DNA of 64,000 bases, taken from assembly GCA_016699635.1 (NCBI GenBank), contig CP064983.1, positions 1,922,001-1,986,000 of the forward strand, in the 5' to 3' direction. The notes below the pieces were generated by a model that did no database searches, had not been told where the DNA came from, and saw nothing but the letters and a program-made list of their open reading frames with translations. Shown here one piece after another: positions 38,377-47,463 of this stretch (positions are counted from its first letter, which is position 1; each line of letters starts with the position of its first letter). The DNA is from Bacteroidota bacterium. Lineage in GTDB: Bacteria > Bacteroidota > Bacteroidia > AKYH767-A > OLB10. A program made the translations under genes and the position numbers.

Positions 38377-38946
38377 TTATCCTATACGATGCCTGATAAT
38401 AGAATCTATTTTAGCCATTAGTTGCGAAGGCCTGTAGGTGCGCCAGTTAAGATTATCAAGTTCACCGCCAAACAATAAATAGTAATCAATATTGGCACGT
38501 TGCATTTCAGACAAAACATGATCTCTGAAATTGACAGCAGCAATCCATCCTGTTTCATTCACTTCTTCAAACCATTCCTGATAGTAACAATCGTCTGAAT
38601 TGTGAAAGTTGAGTACGTTTTCACCAATAAGAATAAAATGGCTTATACCATGCTCCATCAGATTTTCTATAACATCTCTTTTTAAGGTCATGATGTCATT
38701 ATTGATGGCATCGTTCCATTCGCCCATCAATTCAATAATGGCAAATGACTTTTCATAGTCGCAATAAATAATTTTTATATAAAGCGTTGGCGAGCCAAAG
38801 TCATCCCACTGCGGATGGATAAAATAGTTGTAAATGGTATTGCTGTATTCAAACTCACTGTAAACCCTTCCATAAAAAGGACTCAACTCATCTTCTGCAG
38901 ATGAGTATAGATCTACCCAGTTGTAAAAAGGCTGTATATCCTGCAT
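38377..38946 (-). CDS. conserved-looking cytoplasmic protein of unknown function
   Basis: 189 aa, no signal peptide or membrane helix. It is acidic and rich in aromatic residues (PFYNWVDLYSSAEDELSPFY, YYQEWFEEVNETGWIAAVNF). It ends just after the convergent small membrane-protein gene. I do not recognise a family or catalytic motif. Confidence 0.68.
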   Translation of the reverse strand: MQDIQPFYNWVDLYSSAEDELSPFYGRVYSEFEYSNTIYNYFIHPQWDDFGSPTLYIKIIYCDYEKSFAIIELMGEWNDAINNDIMTLKRDVIENLMEHGISHFILIGENVLNFHNSDDCYYQEWFEEVNETGWIAAVNFRDHVLSEMQRANIDYYLLFGGELDNLNWRTYRPSQLMAKIDSIIRHRIG

Positions 38947-38998
38947 TGTTTGATAATAAAATGCAAAATTACAACAGACAAATTCAAACTACAACAGT

Positions 38999-39823
38999 TT
39001 ATGATTTATGATTTTTTATTGCTGCCCGCACGCTGCCGTATTTTTTCAGCATCAGAGTAGCTTTTTTTTCGGGTACGCCAAGTTCATCCATTATCATTCT
39101 GATGCCACGGCTGACTAATTTATTATTGGTAAGCTGCATGTCAACCATTTTATTGCCTTTAACATGACCAAGTTTTATCATCACTGCCGTACTTATCATA
39201 TTCAGAACTAGCTTCTGTGCAGTTCCTGCTTTCATGCGAGTGCTGCCGGTTACAAATTGATTTCCTGTAATAATTTCTATAGGATAATCAGCATGCATGG
39301 CAACAGGAGAGCCGCTATTACAAACAATGCATCCTGTAGCAATATTTTTCTTGCGGCATTGTTCAAGAGCACCTACTACATAGGGCGTAGTTCCCGAAGC
39401 TGCAATGCCTACTACAACATCTTTTTTATTTATTTTATATTTTTTAAGATCATTCCATCCCCCTGAATAATCATCTTCTGCAAACTCAACAGCCTTGCGA
39501 ATGGCAGCATCACCTCCGGCAATAAGTCCAATAACTTTTCCATGCGCAATACCATAGGTTGGTGGACACTCAGAAGCATCAACAATTCCTAATCTGCCAC
39601 TGGTGCCGGCACCAATATAAAATAAACGTCCACCTTTTTTCATTCTGTCAGTAATGACTTTTTTGCATTTTTTCAATTGCCCCAATATTTTTTTTGATCT
39701 GTCGCGGAACAGTATGGTCTTCCTTATTGATGTTATTCAGCAATACTGTAAAACTCATCTTTCGAGATGATTGTAATGCGAAGTTTTTTCAGTAGTCCGC
39801 AGGCTTTCTGTTTTCTTATTCAT
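38999..39823 (-). CDS. murQ: N-acetylmuramic acid 6-phosphate etherase (two frame breaks)
   Basis: Cleaves the lactyl ether of MurNAc-6-phosphate in peptidoglycan recycling; SIS-fold enzyme of about 274 aa. The phosphate loop is GAGTSGRLG, the catalytic acids lie in DASECPPTYG and FAEDDYSGG, and VTGSTRMKAGTAQK is conserved. The N-terminus is split. The start at 39823 reads to TSHYNHLER, where a base is missing near 39760-39762 (giving LEKMS). The A6 run at 39668-39673 has one base too many (giving EKMQKVITD). It overlaps the upstream acyltransferase by 8 bases. Confidence 0.9.
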
Positions 39824-40658
39824 GAAAAAAAGATTGTCGGTTATTTTTTAGCTCATAAACATGCTCCTTGATTTTCTCTGCAGTTTTTCCGTCATCAGTT
39901 CCTGAAAAGCTTTGTGGGAGAATAGGTTTTCCGAATGTGATGGAGATGGTTCTGCCACGCTGAAAATACATTTCATCCATCAGGTAAAGCATTTCAATGT
40001 TTGCTGCAATACCAATTCGCTTTCTGAAGTTGGCTAAATTGTAGAACCATTCTGAGTTTCGTCCATCAATATAAACCGGCACAATAGGACTGTTGTATTT
40101 TTTTGCTTTCACTACAAAACTTTTTTTCCATTGCAGGTCTTTGATTTCTTTTCCTTGTTTGCGCGATACCAATCCTGCAGGAAAAATCAATGTTGCCATT
40201 TCCGAAGCATATAAAGCATCAATATCTGCAATAGACTGTGAGCTGTTTTTGCCATGCTTGTTGACACCGATAAATAAATCTTTAAGGTTGTTTAGTTGCA
40301 ATAAAATGTCGTTGACAATAAATTTCATGTCGCGCCTGTAGTGACCCAATACCTGTAGCAATGCCATGGCATCAAGTCCACCAATAGGATGATTGGAGGC
40401 GTAAATACAACGGCCGGTTTTTATGATATTCTCCTGACCATAAACTTCAACTTTTACTCCGAAATTTTCAATAATGGCATCTACAAACTCAAACGATGTT
40501 TTATGTCCATGCTCCTCCATCAATGCCTTTACTCCAGTTTCGTGAACAATGCGTTTGATGTAGTTAATGATAAATCCCGGCAGCAGACGATACAGTTGCG
40601 GGTTCTTGCTTCGTATCACCTCGCTGACATCAATAAACTTTTTTTTCTGCTCAGTCAT
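39816..40658 (-). CDS. PlsC-like glycerolipid acyltransferase
   Basis: 280 aa. The acyltransferase block is SNHPIGGLDAMA. Here His and Asp are separated by five residues instead of the usual four, as in the hemolysin-related (OlsB-like) acyltransferase group. The FPAGLVSR block and PIVPVYIDGRN follow. It probably acylates a lysophospholipid or an amino-acid lipid at the inner membrane; the exact acceptor is unknown. No long hydrophobic helix. It is translationally linked to murQ through an 8-base overlap. Confidence 0.8.
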   Translation of the reverse strand: MTEQKKKFIDVSEVIRSKNPQLYRLLPGFIINYIKRIVHETGVKALMEEHGHKTSFEFVDAIIENFGVKVEVYGQENIIKTGRCIYASNHPIGGLDAMALLQVLGHYRRDMKFIVNDILLQLNNLKDLFIGVNKHGKNSSQSIADIDALYASEMATLIFPAGLVSRKQGKEIKDLQWKKSFVVKAKKYNSPIVPVYIDGRNSEWFYNLANFRKRIGIAANIEMLYLMDEMYFQRGRTISITFGKPILPQSFSGTDDGKTAEKIKEHVYELKNNRQSFFHE

Positions 40659-40757
40659 AAATTTTCTCTCTGTCGTATAGCATTTTTTAAGGACACAAAA
40701 TTAAGCACTGCTTAAATTCTATCGTAGCCTATAAAATCCCAAATAAAAATGTTCAGG

Positions 40758-40822
40758 TGGGAGGAAAATTGCAGAAAGGGGAAAGTTTTCAACAAATTTG
40801 GTAAAAAGTGGGGGTAGGTGGG
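40758..40822 (+). promoter_or_regulatory. MraZ-box repeats upstream of the dcw cluster
   Basis: TGGGG at 40809 and TGGGA at 40819 are spaced TGGGN-N5-TGGGN, one helical turn apart, which is the known MraZ recognition pattern. A further TGGGA lies at 40758, 51 bases upstream (about five turns). They precede mraZ by 50-114 bases. A TACATTCG sequence at 40834-40841 is a one-mismatch -7 box directly after them. MraZ bound here would repress its own operon. Confidence 0.65.
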
Positions 40823-40871
40823 AAATTTATTTTTACATTCGCACAAGAATTTTTTAACGCACCATTTAATA

Positions 40872-41340
40872 ATGATAAATCTGTTTGGAGTTTACGAAAG
40901 CACCGTTGATGCGAAAGGTCGTGTCATGCTGCCTTCTCCTTACAGAAAAACATTAGAGAAAGTTTTGGAAGAAGGATTTATCATTAAGCAGAATGTTTTC
41001 AGAAAATCATTAGAGTTTTTTTCCGCTTCAGACATGGAATGAAATATCGCAACATGTAGGTAAGCTGAATACATTCTTAAAAGCCAATCAGGAGTTGATT
41101 ACACTTTTTTATTACGGTGTGCGCAGCGTGGAGTTAGATAATAACGGACGATTTTTAATTGTGAAAGATCATCTGACTTATGCAGGAATTAAAAAAGATA
41201 TTGTGCTGAGTGGTGCAAACGATAGAATTGAAATTTGGGATAAGCGTGCTTATCATAAATATATTAAAGATAACAGCGACAATTTAGAGCGGTTGATGGA
41301 AGAGCGACTTGGCGGCAAATTGCCTGAAAATGGACAGTAA
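40872..41340 (+). CDS. mraZ: transcriptional regulator MraZ (one frame break)
   Basis: SpoVT/AbrB-type double-domain DNA-binding protein, first gene and regulator of the dcw cluster, about 155 aa when joined. The first DXXXR-type half is YESTVDAKGRVMLPSPYR, the second is VELDNNGRFLIVKDHL. The first frame ends at 41042. Removing one T from the T7 run at 41016-41022 restores the family motif EFFPLQTWNEI. Start chosen at ATG 40872; upstream in-frame codons are not MraZ-like. The 3' end overlaps rsmH. Confidence 0.92.
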
Positions 41341-42243
41341 GGCATATCACATTCCTGTCATGTTACCGAGTGTATTGAAGGGTTGAAGATTAAAGCAGAT
41401 GGAGTTTATGTTGATGTTACTTATGGGGGCGGGGGACATTCAAAGGCAATAGCCTCTTTATTGACAACAGGAAAAGTGATTGCATTCGACAGAGATGCCG
41501 ATGCAATAAAAAATAGTTTAACCACCAATAAAAATCTGATTGTGATTCACAGCAGTTTTTCAAATATAACCACCGAGCTGAACAGCATAGGCATATCTTC
41601 TGTAGATGGCGTGCTTGCCGACCTTGGTGTGTCTTCACATCAGTTTGATGAACCGCAGCGTGGTTTTGCTTTTCGCTTCGATAGTACACTTGATATGCGC
41701 ATGGATGTACGTCAGCAAATTACTGCTGCAACAATTCTTAAAACATATACTGCAAAAGAATTGCAGAACATGTTTTCTCTTTATGGTGAAGTGCGTAATG
41801 CAGCTACCGTTGCTAGGGAGATAGTTGCTTATCGTCAGCATTCAGCTATTGCAACCACAGCCGATCTTAGAAAATGTGTTTCACACATAGTGCCTAAGAG
41901 TGATGAGAATGGTTTTTATGCAAGATTGTTTCAGGCATTACGAATTGAAGTTAATCAGGAATTGAAAGAGTTGGAATTGTTGCTGCAACAATTGCCGGAT
42001 TTAATAAAAGCAGAAGGTCGTCTTTGTGTGATGAGCTATCATTCTCTTGAAGACAGACTGGTAAAAAATTTTATCGCTTCAGGAAATGTGCAAGGTGCAG
42101 TAGAGCAAGATGTGTTTGGCAACATCATTTCAAAAACATTTACTGCAATAAATAAAAAACCGATAGAGGCTAGTGAAGAGGAAAAAACCAATAACCCGCG
42201 CTCAAGAAGTGCACGATTAAGAGTAGCTGAAAGAATAAAGTAA
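41330..42243 (+). CDS. rsmH: 16S rRNA m4C1402 methyltransferase RsmH (one frame break)
   Basis: SAM-dependent N4-methyltransferase of 16S rRNA C1402. The N-terminus MDSKAYHIPVML begins at ATG 41330, inside the mraZ end, and a base is missing at the CC of 41366-41368. The corrected join reads HIPVMLPECIEGLKI. The SAM motif is VDVTYGGGGHSKAI; DGVLADLGVSSHQFD, the FARLFQALRIEVN-type helix and VMSYHSLEDRLVK are all present. The full protein is about 304 aa. Two bases separate it from ftsL. Confidence 0.92.
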
Positions 42244-42244
42244 C

Positions 42245-42634
42245 ATGAACACAATAAGAAATACAGAGGAAAAAAAGGAAAAAGAAAAGCCGAACGGCAG
42301 TAAAATAAAGACTGCACGTAAGTTCCTTTCTATGCTTAATGTTATTGGGCTGATTGATAAAAATATGTTGCTGCGTATGCTTCCATTTGCTTTTTTCTTA
42401 ATGGGACTGGCATTGGTTTATATTGCAAACAGCTATGTTGCAGAGAAGACCATTCGCGAAATTGACCGCACATCACGCGATATTAAAGAGCTGCGATCTG
42501 AATATATTTCAGTAAAGTCTGAGTTGATGTTTAAAAGCCGTCAGTCGCAAGTAGCAAAAGAAGTGCTTCCTATGGGCATTAAGCAACTGACAGTTCCGCC
42601 AAAGAAAATAGTACTTAAAACAGCAAAAGACTAA
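42245..42634 (+). CDS. ftsL: cell-division protein FtsL-like
   Basis: 129-aa bitopic membrane protein. A basic, charged cytoplasmic part (1-40) is followed by a helix (MLPFAFFLMGLALVYIANSY) and a short coiled-coil periplasmic region (IREIDRTSRDIKELRSEYIS). It is the FtsL position of the dcw cluster between rsmH and ftsI. Sequence conservation of FtsL is low, so the call depends on topology, size and context. Confidence 0.85.
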   Translation: MNTIRNTEEKKEKEKPNGSKIKTARKFLSMLNVIGLIDKNMLLRMLPFAFFLMGLALVYIANSYVAEKTIREIDRTSRDIKELRSEYISVKSELMFKSRQSQVAKEVLPMGIKQLTVPPKKIVLKTAKD

Positions 42635-42640
42635 GAGCGC

Positions 42641-44740
42641 ATGGCAGATATTAAGAAAGATATTTTACTGAGAGTATATTTTGTTTATGCCTTGATTTTT
42701 CTTTTTGCCATGGCTATTATGGGTCGTGTTTTTCAGTTGCAGTATGTTGAGGGTGATTATTGGAAACAACGCTCCGACAGTTTAACCTTAGCCTATAAAA
42801 CCATTGAGCCATCAAGAGGAAATATTTTTAGTGCCGATGGAAGTTTGTTAGCCACATCAGTGCCTTTGTATGATTTACGTATGGATATGAAGGCAGAAAG
42901 TATTACAGATAAAATATTTAATGCAGGTATTGACTCACTGGCTTTAAACCTTGCTGCATTGTTTCAGGATAAAACAAAAGATCAGTACAAGAGAATGCTT
43001 CGCGAAGGCAGACGCGATGGCGAACGCTATTTGCTTGTTAAACGTAATGTAAGCTATGCTGAACTGAAAAAAGTAAAGACGTTTCCGATTTTTAACAAAG
43101 GCCGTTATAAAGGTGGTCTCATTGTTGAACAAAAAAATATGCGTCAGAAACCTTTCAAGGAACTTGCTTCCAGAACAATTGGTTTTAAAATTGGAAATGT
43201 TCAACCTGTTGGCCTTGAAGGCGCCTTCGACCAAAGTTTGAGAGGAGAAAGTGGCAAGCGCCTGATGCAAAAAATATCGGGTAACATTTGGAAACCGCTC
43301 AATGCAGAAGATGAAGTTGAAGCAAAAGATGGCTGTGATATTTATACATCAATAGATTTGAACATACAGGATGTTGCACAACAATCACTCTACAATCAGT
43401 TGGTGAAGAACGATGCTGATGCAGGATGTGCCATACTGATGGAAGTTGCTACCGGAGAGATAAAAGCAATTGTAAATCTGAAAAAAGCTGACTCCGGTTA
43501 TTATCGAGAAGATTTTAATTATGCTATAGGCTATGCCACAGAACCCGGCTCCACTTTTAAATTAGTGAGTATGATGGCCGGAATAGAAGATGGTTATATT
43601 GACCTTGAAGATACCATAGATGCCACAGGTGGAAGAACAAGTTTTGCTCCCGGACTGATTATGCGCGACTCGCATGAGGGATTGAATAAGATAACTGCAA
43701 AACATGCATTTGAAGAATCATCAAATGTGGGCGTTTCTAAACTCATTCAGAAGTATTACCGGAAAAATCAACAGGCATTTATTGACCGTGTACATAAAAT
43801 GCATTTTGGAGATAAACTCAATATTCAGATTGCAGGAGAGGCTACTCCGCTTATTAAGTCAACTACAAGTAAGGAGTGGAGCAAAATTTCATTGCCTTAT
43901 ATGTCTATTGGTTATGAAACCATGGTAACACCATTGCACACACTTACTTTCTATAATGCTGTTGCCAATAATGGCAGAATGGTAAAGCCCCTTTTCGTAA
44001 AAGAAATTCGCTACCGTGGACATGCTGTTAAAGAATATAAGACACAGGTTATTGCAGATTCTATTTGCTCAAAATCAACAATAGCAAAAGCAAGAGAACT
44101 TCTCGAAGGTGTAGTTCAGAATGGTACCGGACGCAAGTTGAAAGACTGCGTATATGCCGTTGCCGGTAAAACAGGTACTGCACAAATGGCAAATAATAAA
44201 GGTGGTTATAAGAGTGGAAGAGTAAGATATCAGGCATCGTTCTGTGGTTATTTTCCTGCTGACAAGCCTGCATATTCATGTATTGTAGTAGTGTATAACC
44301 CTTCAACGGCAGGTTACTATGGTGGCGAGGTAGCATTACCCGTATTCAAAGATATTGCAGATAAAGTTTATGCAACCAATCTCGATATGCACAAAGGACT
44401 TGATGTGCAAATAGCAGAATTACCAAAGGTAAAAGCAGGTCTGACTAAAGCAACAATCGCTGCATGTAACAATGTTGGTGTTGATGTAAAAACTGTTGGC
44501 ACTGCATCAAAATGGTCATCAGTTGATAAGAGAGAAGCTGTTGCAGCATTGAAGCCTGTTAGCATTAAAGATAATACTGTTCCAAATGTTGAAGGAATGG
44601 GTTTGCGTGATGCAATTTATATGCTCGAAACAAATGGATTGCAGGTTAAAGTAGTTGGACGTGGTGCTGTGGTGAAGCAATCATTACAGGCGGGAACAAG
44701 AATTTATAGAGGTCAGGTAATAACAATAGAGTTAAGTTGA
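42641..44740 (+). CDS. ftsI: division transpeptidase (PBP3/FtsI) with PASTA domain
   Basis: 699-aa class B penicillin-binding protein that cross-links septal peptidoglycan. An N-terminal membrane anchor (YFVYALIFLFAMAIMG) precedes the PBP dimer domain with RGNIFSADG. The transpeptidase motifs are SxxK in EPGSTFKLV, SxN in ESSNVGVSK and KTG in AGKTGTAQM. The C-terminal 60 residues form one PASTA domain (VPNVEGMGLRDAIYMLE). The stop overlaps the murE ATG (TGATG). No frame break. Confidence 0.94.
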   Translation: MADIKKDILLRVYFVYALIFLFAMAIMGRVFQLQYVEGDYWKQRSDSLTLAYKTIEPSRGNIFSADGSLLATSVPLYDLRMDMKAESITDKIFNAGIDSLALNLAALFQDKTKDQYKRMLREGRRDGERYLLVKRNVSYAELKKVKTFPIFNKGRYKGGLIVEQKNMRQKPFKELASRTIGFKIGNVQPVGLEGAFDQSLRGESGKRLMQKISGNIWKPLNAEDEVEAKDGCDIYTSIDLNIQDVAQQSLYNQLVKNDADAGCAILMEVATGEIKAIVNLKKADSGYYREDFNYAIGYATEPGSTFKLVSMMAGIEDGYIDLEDTIDATGGRTSFAPGLIMRDSHEGLNKITAKHAFEESSNVGVSKLIQKYYRKNQQAFIDRVHKMHFGDKLNIQIAGEATPLIKSTTSKEWSKISLPYMSIGYETMVTPLHTLTFYNAVANNGRMVKPLFVKEIRYRGHAVKEYKTQVIADSICSKSTIAKARELLEGVVQNGTGRKLKDCVYAVAGKTGTAQMANNKGGYKSGRVRYQASFCGYFPADKPAYSCIVVVYNPSTAGYYGGEVALPVFKDIADKVYATNLDMHKGLDVQIAELPKVKAGLTKATIAACNNVGVDVKTVGTASKWSSVDKREAVAALKPVSIKDNTVPNVEGMGLRDAIYMLETNGLQVKVVGRGAVVKQSLQAGTRIYRGQVITIELS

Positions 44741-46203
44741 TGCAGTTACTGAAAGAAGTTTTATACAAAGCTGGAACAGAGGAGGTCATTGGAAATACCA
44801 ATGTAGCTGTATATGGAATATGCATTAACTCACGCGTAATTAAACCCGGAGAAATGTATGTTGCACTTCGCGGTACCAATGTTGATGGGCATGCTTTTAT
44901 TTTAGAAGCCATAGAAAAAGGCGCTACTTCAGTTTTATGCGAAGTTATGCCAGATCTCATTCAGGCAGGTATCAATTATATAAAAGTAAAAAATACCTAT
45001 CTGGCACTTTCTGAAGTGTGTGCAAACTTTTATCACCATCCTTCTTCTTCTCTAAAATTAGTTGGAATTACCGGAACTAATGGTAAAACAACTACAGCCA
45101 CATTGCTCTATAAATTATTCCGCCAACTGAATATTCGTTGCGGATTAATTTCTACTGTAGAAAACAGAGTTAACGATACTGTTATTCCTGCAACACATAC
45201 AACACCCGATCCAATAAAACTCAATCAGCTATTAAGCATGATGGTGTTGGAAGAATGTGAGTACTGCTTTATGGAAGTCAGCTCACATGCTGTGGTACAA
45301 AACAGAATAGGAGCATTAGAATTTGCCGGTGGTGTTTTTACCAATATCACACACGATCATCTTGACTATCACAAAACTTTTGAAGAATATCTGAAAGCAA
45401 AAAAGAAATTTTTTGACGGTCTTCCTGAAAGTGCATTTGCATTGACTAATGCCGATGACAAAAACGGAATGGTGATGGTTCAGAATACACATGCTGCCAA
45501 AAAAACTTATGGTCTGCATGGTATTGCCGATTTCAGATGCAGAATCATTGAAAATAATTTTAGTGGTCTGTTGCTGCAGATTGATAATACAGAAGTGTTG
45601 TGTAAACTTATTGGTGCATTCAATGCCTATAATCTTTTAGCAATTTATGCAACTGCTGTTTCATTAGGATTGGATAAGCAGCGAGTGCTTACTGCATTGA
45701 GTATGCTCGAATCTGTCAATGGCAGATTCGATTATGTTGTTTCCGGTTCCGGTATTACTGGCATTGTTGATTATGCACATACACCCGATGCCTTGAATGA
45801 TGTACTTTCTAACATCCACGAGATCAGAACACGAGATGCGAAAGTAATTACAGTAGTTGGTTGCGGTGGAAATCGTGATACAGCAAAACGCCCTGTTATG
45901 GCTCACATTGCCTGCGAGATGAGTGATAAGGTTATTCTTACTTCTGACAATCCGCGAAACGAAGACCCCCAAGCAATCATTGAACAGATGCGTGCCGGTG
46001 TGCCCGCACATTTATCATCTAAAGTGATGGCAATAACCGATCGCAATGAAGCCATTCGTGTGGCATGCAACCTTGCTGCTGCAGGAGATATTATCCTCAT
46101 TGCAGGAAAAGGCCATGAAACCTATCAGGAAATTAAAGGAGTGAAACACCCTTTTGACGATAAAAAAATATTACAGGAAAACTTTAATAACCTACACGCC
46201 TGA
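44740..46203 (+). CDS. murE: UDP-MurNAc-L-Ala-D-Glu:meso-diaminopimelate ligase
   Basis: Adds the third residue of the peptidoglycan stem peptide in the cytoplasm. 487 aa. The ATP loop is GITGTNGKTTT (109-119), the carbamylated-lysine region is YLKAKKKFF, and DYAHTPDAL follows. The substrate-choosing motif DNPR (403-406 in SDNPRNEDP) indicates meso-diaminopimelate instead of lysine. The ATG at 44740 is preferred over the TTG just before it because TGATG couples it to ftsI. Confidence 0.95.
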   Translation: MQLLKEVLYKAGTEEVIGNTNVAVYGICINSRVIKPGEMYVALRGTNVDGHAFILEAIEKGATSVLCEVMPDLIQAGINYIKVKNTYLALSEVCANFYHHPSSSLKLVGITGTNGKTTTATLLYKLFRQLNIRCGLISTVENRVNDTVIPATHTTPDPIKLNQLLSMMVLEECEYCFMEVSSHAVVQNRIGALEFAGGVFTNITHDHLDYHKTFEEYLKAKKKFFDGLPESAFALTNADDKNGMVMVQNTHAAKKTYGLHGIADFRCRIIENNFSGLLLQIDNTEVLCKLIGAFNAYNLLAIYATAVSLGLDKQRVLTALSMLESVNGRFDYVVSGSGITGIVDYAHTPDALNDVLSNIHEIRTRDAKVITVVGCGGNRDTAKRPVMAHIACEMSDKVILTSDNPRNEDPQAIIEQMRAGVPAHLSSKVMAITDRNEAIRVACNLAAAGDIILIAGKGHETYQEIKGVKHPFDDKKILQENFNNLHA

Positions 46204-47459
46204 TGCTATACTATCTCTTTGAATATTTAGATCAACATACAAATTTGCCCGGAATGGGAGTGTTTAAATACATCTCCTTCCGAGCAGCATTGGCAATTAT
46301 GTTTTCATTGTTGTTTTCTTTTATTCTCGGACGAACAATAATTGCTTATCTGCATAAAAAACAAGTTGGCGAAACCATTCGTGATCTTGGACTTGACGGA
46401 CAAGTGCAAAAGCAAGGCACACCTACAATGGGTGGTCTCATTATTCTTTCGGCTATTCTTATTCCAACAATTTTGTTTGCTAAACTGCTTAATGTTTACA
46501 TCATTCTGATGTTGATTTCAACAGTATGGCTGGGTGCAATTGGTTTTCTTGACGACTATATTAAAGTATTTAAGAAAGATAAAAAGGGTCTTGCAGGAAA
46601 GTTTAAAGTTCTCGGACAAATAGGTCTTGGTCTCATCGTTGGCAGTGTTTTGTATTTTAATGATCATGTAGTTGTTCGCGAAAAAGCAGTTCGTTCTGCA
46701 GTTACCTGGCATCATGACAATACTTTAGTTGATGATCTTCAAAGTCAGGAAGGAGTTTTGTTTTCAACCACAAATATTAAATCAACAAAAACAACAATTC
46801 CGTTTTTCAAGAATAATGAGTTTGATTATGCCTCTTTACTTGGATGGTTGGGTGATGGATATAAAAATCTTGCATGGCTTATTTTTATTCCTGTTGTAAT
46901 TATTATTGTTACAGCAGTTTCAAATGGTGCAAACATCACTGATGGTATTGACGGACTTGCTGCCGGCAGCTCAGGCATTATTGGTTTGGCACTTGCAGTT
47001 TTTGCTTACGTATCCGGTAACACGGTTTTTGCCAACTACCTTAACATTATGTACATTCCAAATGCAGGTGAGTTGCTTGTTTTTATGTCGGCATTTGTTG
47101 GGGCATGTATAGGATTTTTATGGTTCAACGCCTATCCTGCACAGGTGTTTATGGGCGACACAGGAAGCCTTGCCTTAGGTGGCATTATTGCAGTGTTTGC
47201 TATTGCTATCAGAAAAGAATTGATGATTCCTGTTATCTGCGGTGTTTTTCTCATTGAGAATCTTTCTGTAGTGATGCAGGTAAGTTATTTTAAATACACA
47301 AAGAAAAAATTTGGTGAAGGCAGACGCATTTTTAAAATGTCGCCACTGCATCACCACTATCAGAAACTTGGATATCATGAATCTAAAATTGTAACCCGTT
47401 TCTGGATTGTTGGAATCATGCTGGCTGTAATCAGTCTGGTAACATTAAAACTGCGATAG
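46203..47459 (+). CDS. mraY: phospho-MurNAc-pentapeptide transferase MraY
   Basis: Ten-helix inner-membrane enzyme that makes lipid I from undecaprenyl phosphate. 418 aa, longer than E. coli by a periplasmic insert (about residues 155-200), as usual in Bacteroidota. GTPTMGGLIIL, FLDDYIKV, the Asp-rich NGANITDGIDGLAAG and the catalytic H-rich SPLHHHYQKLGYHE are present. It starts in the murE stop (TGATG). In many genomes murF sits between murE and mraY; here it is absent. Confidence 0.96.
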   Translation: MLYYLFEYLDQHTNLPGMGVFKYISFRAALAIMFSLLFSFILGRTIIAYLHKKQVGETIRDLGLDGQVQKQGTPTMGGLIILSAILIPTILFAKLLNVYIILMLISTVWLGAIGFLDDYIKVFKKDKKGLAGKFKVLGQIGLGLIVGSVLYFNDHVVVREKAVRSAVTWHHDNTLVDDLQSQEGVLFSTTNIKSTKTTIPFFKNNEFDYASLLGWLGDGYKNLAWLIFIPVVIIIVTAVSNGANITDGIDGLAAGSSGIIGLALAVFAYVSGNTVFANYLNIMYIPNAGELLVFMSAFVGACIGFLWFNAYPAQVFMGDTGSLALGGIIAVFAIAIRKELMIPVICGVFLIENLSVVMQVSYFKYTKKKFGEGRRIFKMSPLHHHYQKLGYHESKIVTRFWIVGIMLAVISLVTLKLR

Positions 47460-47463
47460 GTAA

